The position numbers and the translations under genes are program-made. The notes under the pieces were generated by a model that was given only the letters and a program-made list of their open reading frames with translations, did no database searches and was not told the origin of the DNA. DNA of 64,000 nt from Bog-473 sp963726005 (GTDB lineage Bacteria; Actinomycetota; Acidimicrobiia; Acidimicrobiales; RAAP-2). Where the stretch lies: the NCBI GenBank assembly GCA_963726005.1, contig CAVSAT010000002.1, positions 558,001 to 622,000 on the forward strand. Reading direction: 5' to 3'. Below are positions 63,657 through 64,000 of the stretch, in pieces (positions within the stretch are counted from its first letter, which is position 1; each line of letters opens with the position of its first letter).

Positions 63657-64000
63657 TCACTCGAGTCGCTCGGCCGCCCGTGCCAGTTTGTGGTGCGTCG
63701 CCACCGCCGAACGGTGCTCCTTTCGGGCCGAGGTCACCCGCTGCACCGCTTCGGCTTCCGCGGCTCGCAGCGAGGTCACCGCAGCCTCAGCCTCCTCAAG
63801 CCGCTGTCGGGTCGCGCGCAGTTCGTCCTCGGCCTCACCGAGCGTCGCCGACGCTCGCGCCACGTCGTCCGTCGCTCGTTCGGCCGCACGCTGCGCGGAC
63901 CGTCGCTCGCGCGCCGGAGCCTGCCCACCCTGCCCCCGCACGTCCGGGCGCGTCTGCCGTGTGCTCGCGGGCGGCGTGGATTGCGCGACCTCGAACCCGA
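63657..64000 (-). CDS. Ala/Glu-rich coiled-coil protein, partial
   Basis: The frame is open to the right edge, so the N-terminus is missing. The visible 114 residues begin with a Pro/Thr-rich stretch, then a long helix with heptad spacing (A-E-D-E-L-R-A-T-R-Q-R-L-E-E-A) and end A-R-A-A-E-R-L-E. It is probably a coiled coil; the function is unknown. Confidence 0.5.
   Translation of the reverse strand, partial: GFEVAQSTPPASTRQTRPDVRGQGGQAPARERRSAQRAAERATDDVARASATLGEAEDELRATRQRLEEAEAAVTSLRAAEAEAVQRVTSARKEHRSAVATHHKLARAAERLE

Overview
The window is about 64 kb of GC-rich chromosome that reads as a free-living, aerobic, heterotrophic actinobacterium. I infer an Acidimicrobiia-like lineage. Supporting signs are a luciferase-like F420-type oxidoreductase, a PPOX/F420-type flavoenzyme, an MpaB-family oxygenase, many acyl-CoA enzymes, DUF35 OB-fold proteins paired with thiolases, and two secreted proteins built from 'G-Y-W-L-V-A-S-D-G-G' repeats. 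Many genes start at or within a few bases of the expected transcription start of a TANNNT -10 box, which suggests widespread leaderless mRNAs.

Layout. 0-4 kb (minus): HyuB-like protein, HMG-CoA-synthase-like/DUF35 fusion, and a thiolase that runs off the left edge. 4-11 kb: a large secreted repeat protein, a methyltransferase divergent from a run of thioesterase, GNAT acetyltransferase and GH20 glycosidase, a small zinc-finger-like protein and a tiny leaderless transcription unit. 11-19 kb: lipid and acyl-CoA enzymes (LLM oxidoreductase, acyl-CoA synthetase, DUF35 plus thiolase, acetyl-CoA synthetase, cupin, acyl-CoA dehydrogenase). 19-20 kb: tRNA-Lys(CTT), an ISL3-type transposase remnant and a PPOX protein. 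20-24 kb: a RibD/DHFR-like protein divergent from an ECF sigma factor with a SnoaL-like tail, then a phytanoyl-CoA dioxygenase-like gene. 23.5-27 kb: two divergent PF03640-type secreted proteins, a fatty acid hydroxylase and DoxX. 27-29.6 kb: a split LigD end-joining module. 29.6-35.5 kb: an isocitrate/isopropylmalate dehydrogenase-like enzyme, a TIG membrane protein, an MFS transporter, a phosphoribosyltransferase-hydrolase fusion, a HicA-like protein and a ROK remnant. 35.6-41 kb: a sugar-type ABC transporter (binding protein, single-domain ATPase, permease) and a membrane-anchored PQQ-type beta-propeller. 41-55.5 kb: sulfatase, ketopantoate-reductase-like protein, MpaB, SDR, aldose epimerase, SurE, ArfB, aldo/keto reductase, SnoaL, NUDIX, type II NADH dehydrogenase, acyl-CoA dehydrogenase, PECR-like SDR, cupin and an isoprenylcysteine methyltransferase-like protein. 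55.6-64 kb: a second repeat protein, a methyltransferase, a four-gene catabolic operon (SDR, amidohydrolase, acetoacetate-decarboxylase-like, amidohydrolase), DinB, a RodZ-like membrane protein and a partial coiled-coil gene.

How the genes work together. The recurring theme is activation and degradation of acyl chains or small organic acids: CoA ligases, acyl-CoA dehydrogenases, enoyl reductase-like SDRs, thiolases with DUF35 partners, acetyl-CoA synthetase and decarboxylase/amidohydrolase chemistry. A type II NADH dehydrogenase could reoxidise the NADH formed.

Caution. Eight genes are each interrupted by an apparent one-base indel (seven extra bases, one missing). I treat these as probable sequence errors and give coordinates for the restored gene. 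No phage, plasmid, CRISPR array or rRNA operon is visible.
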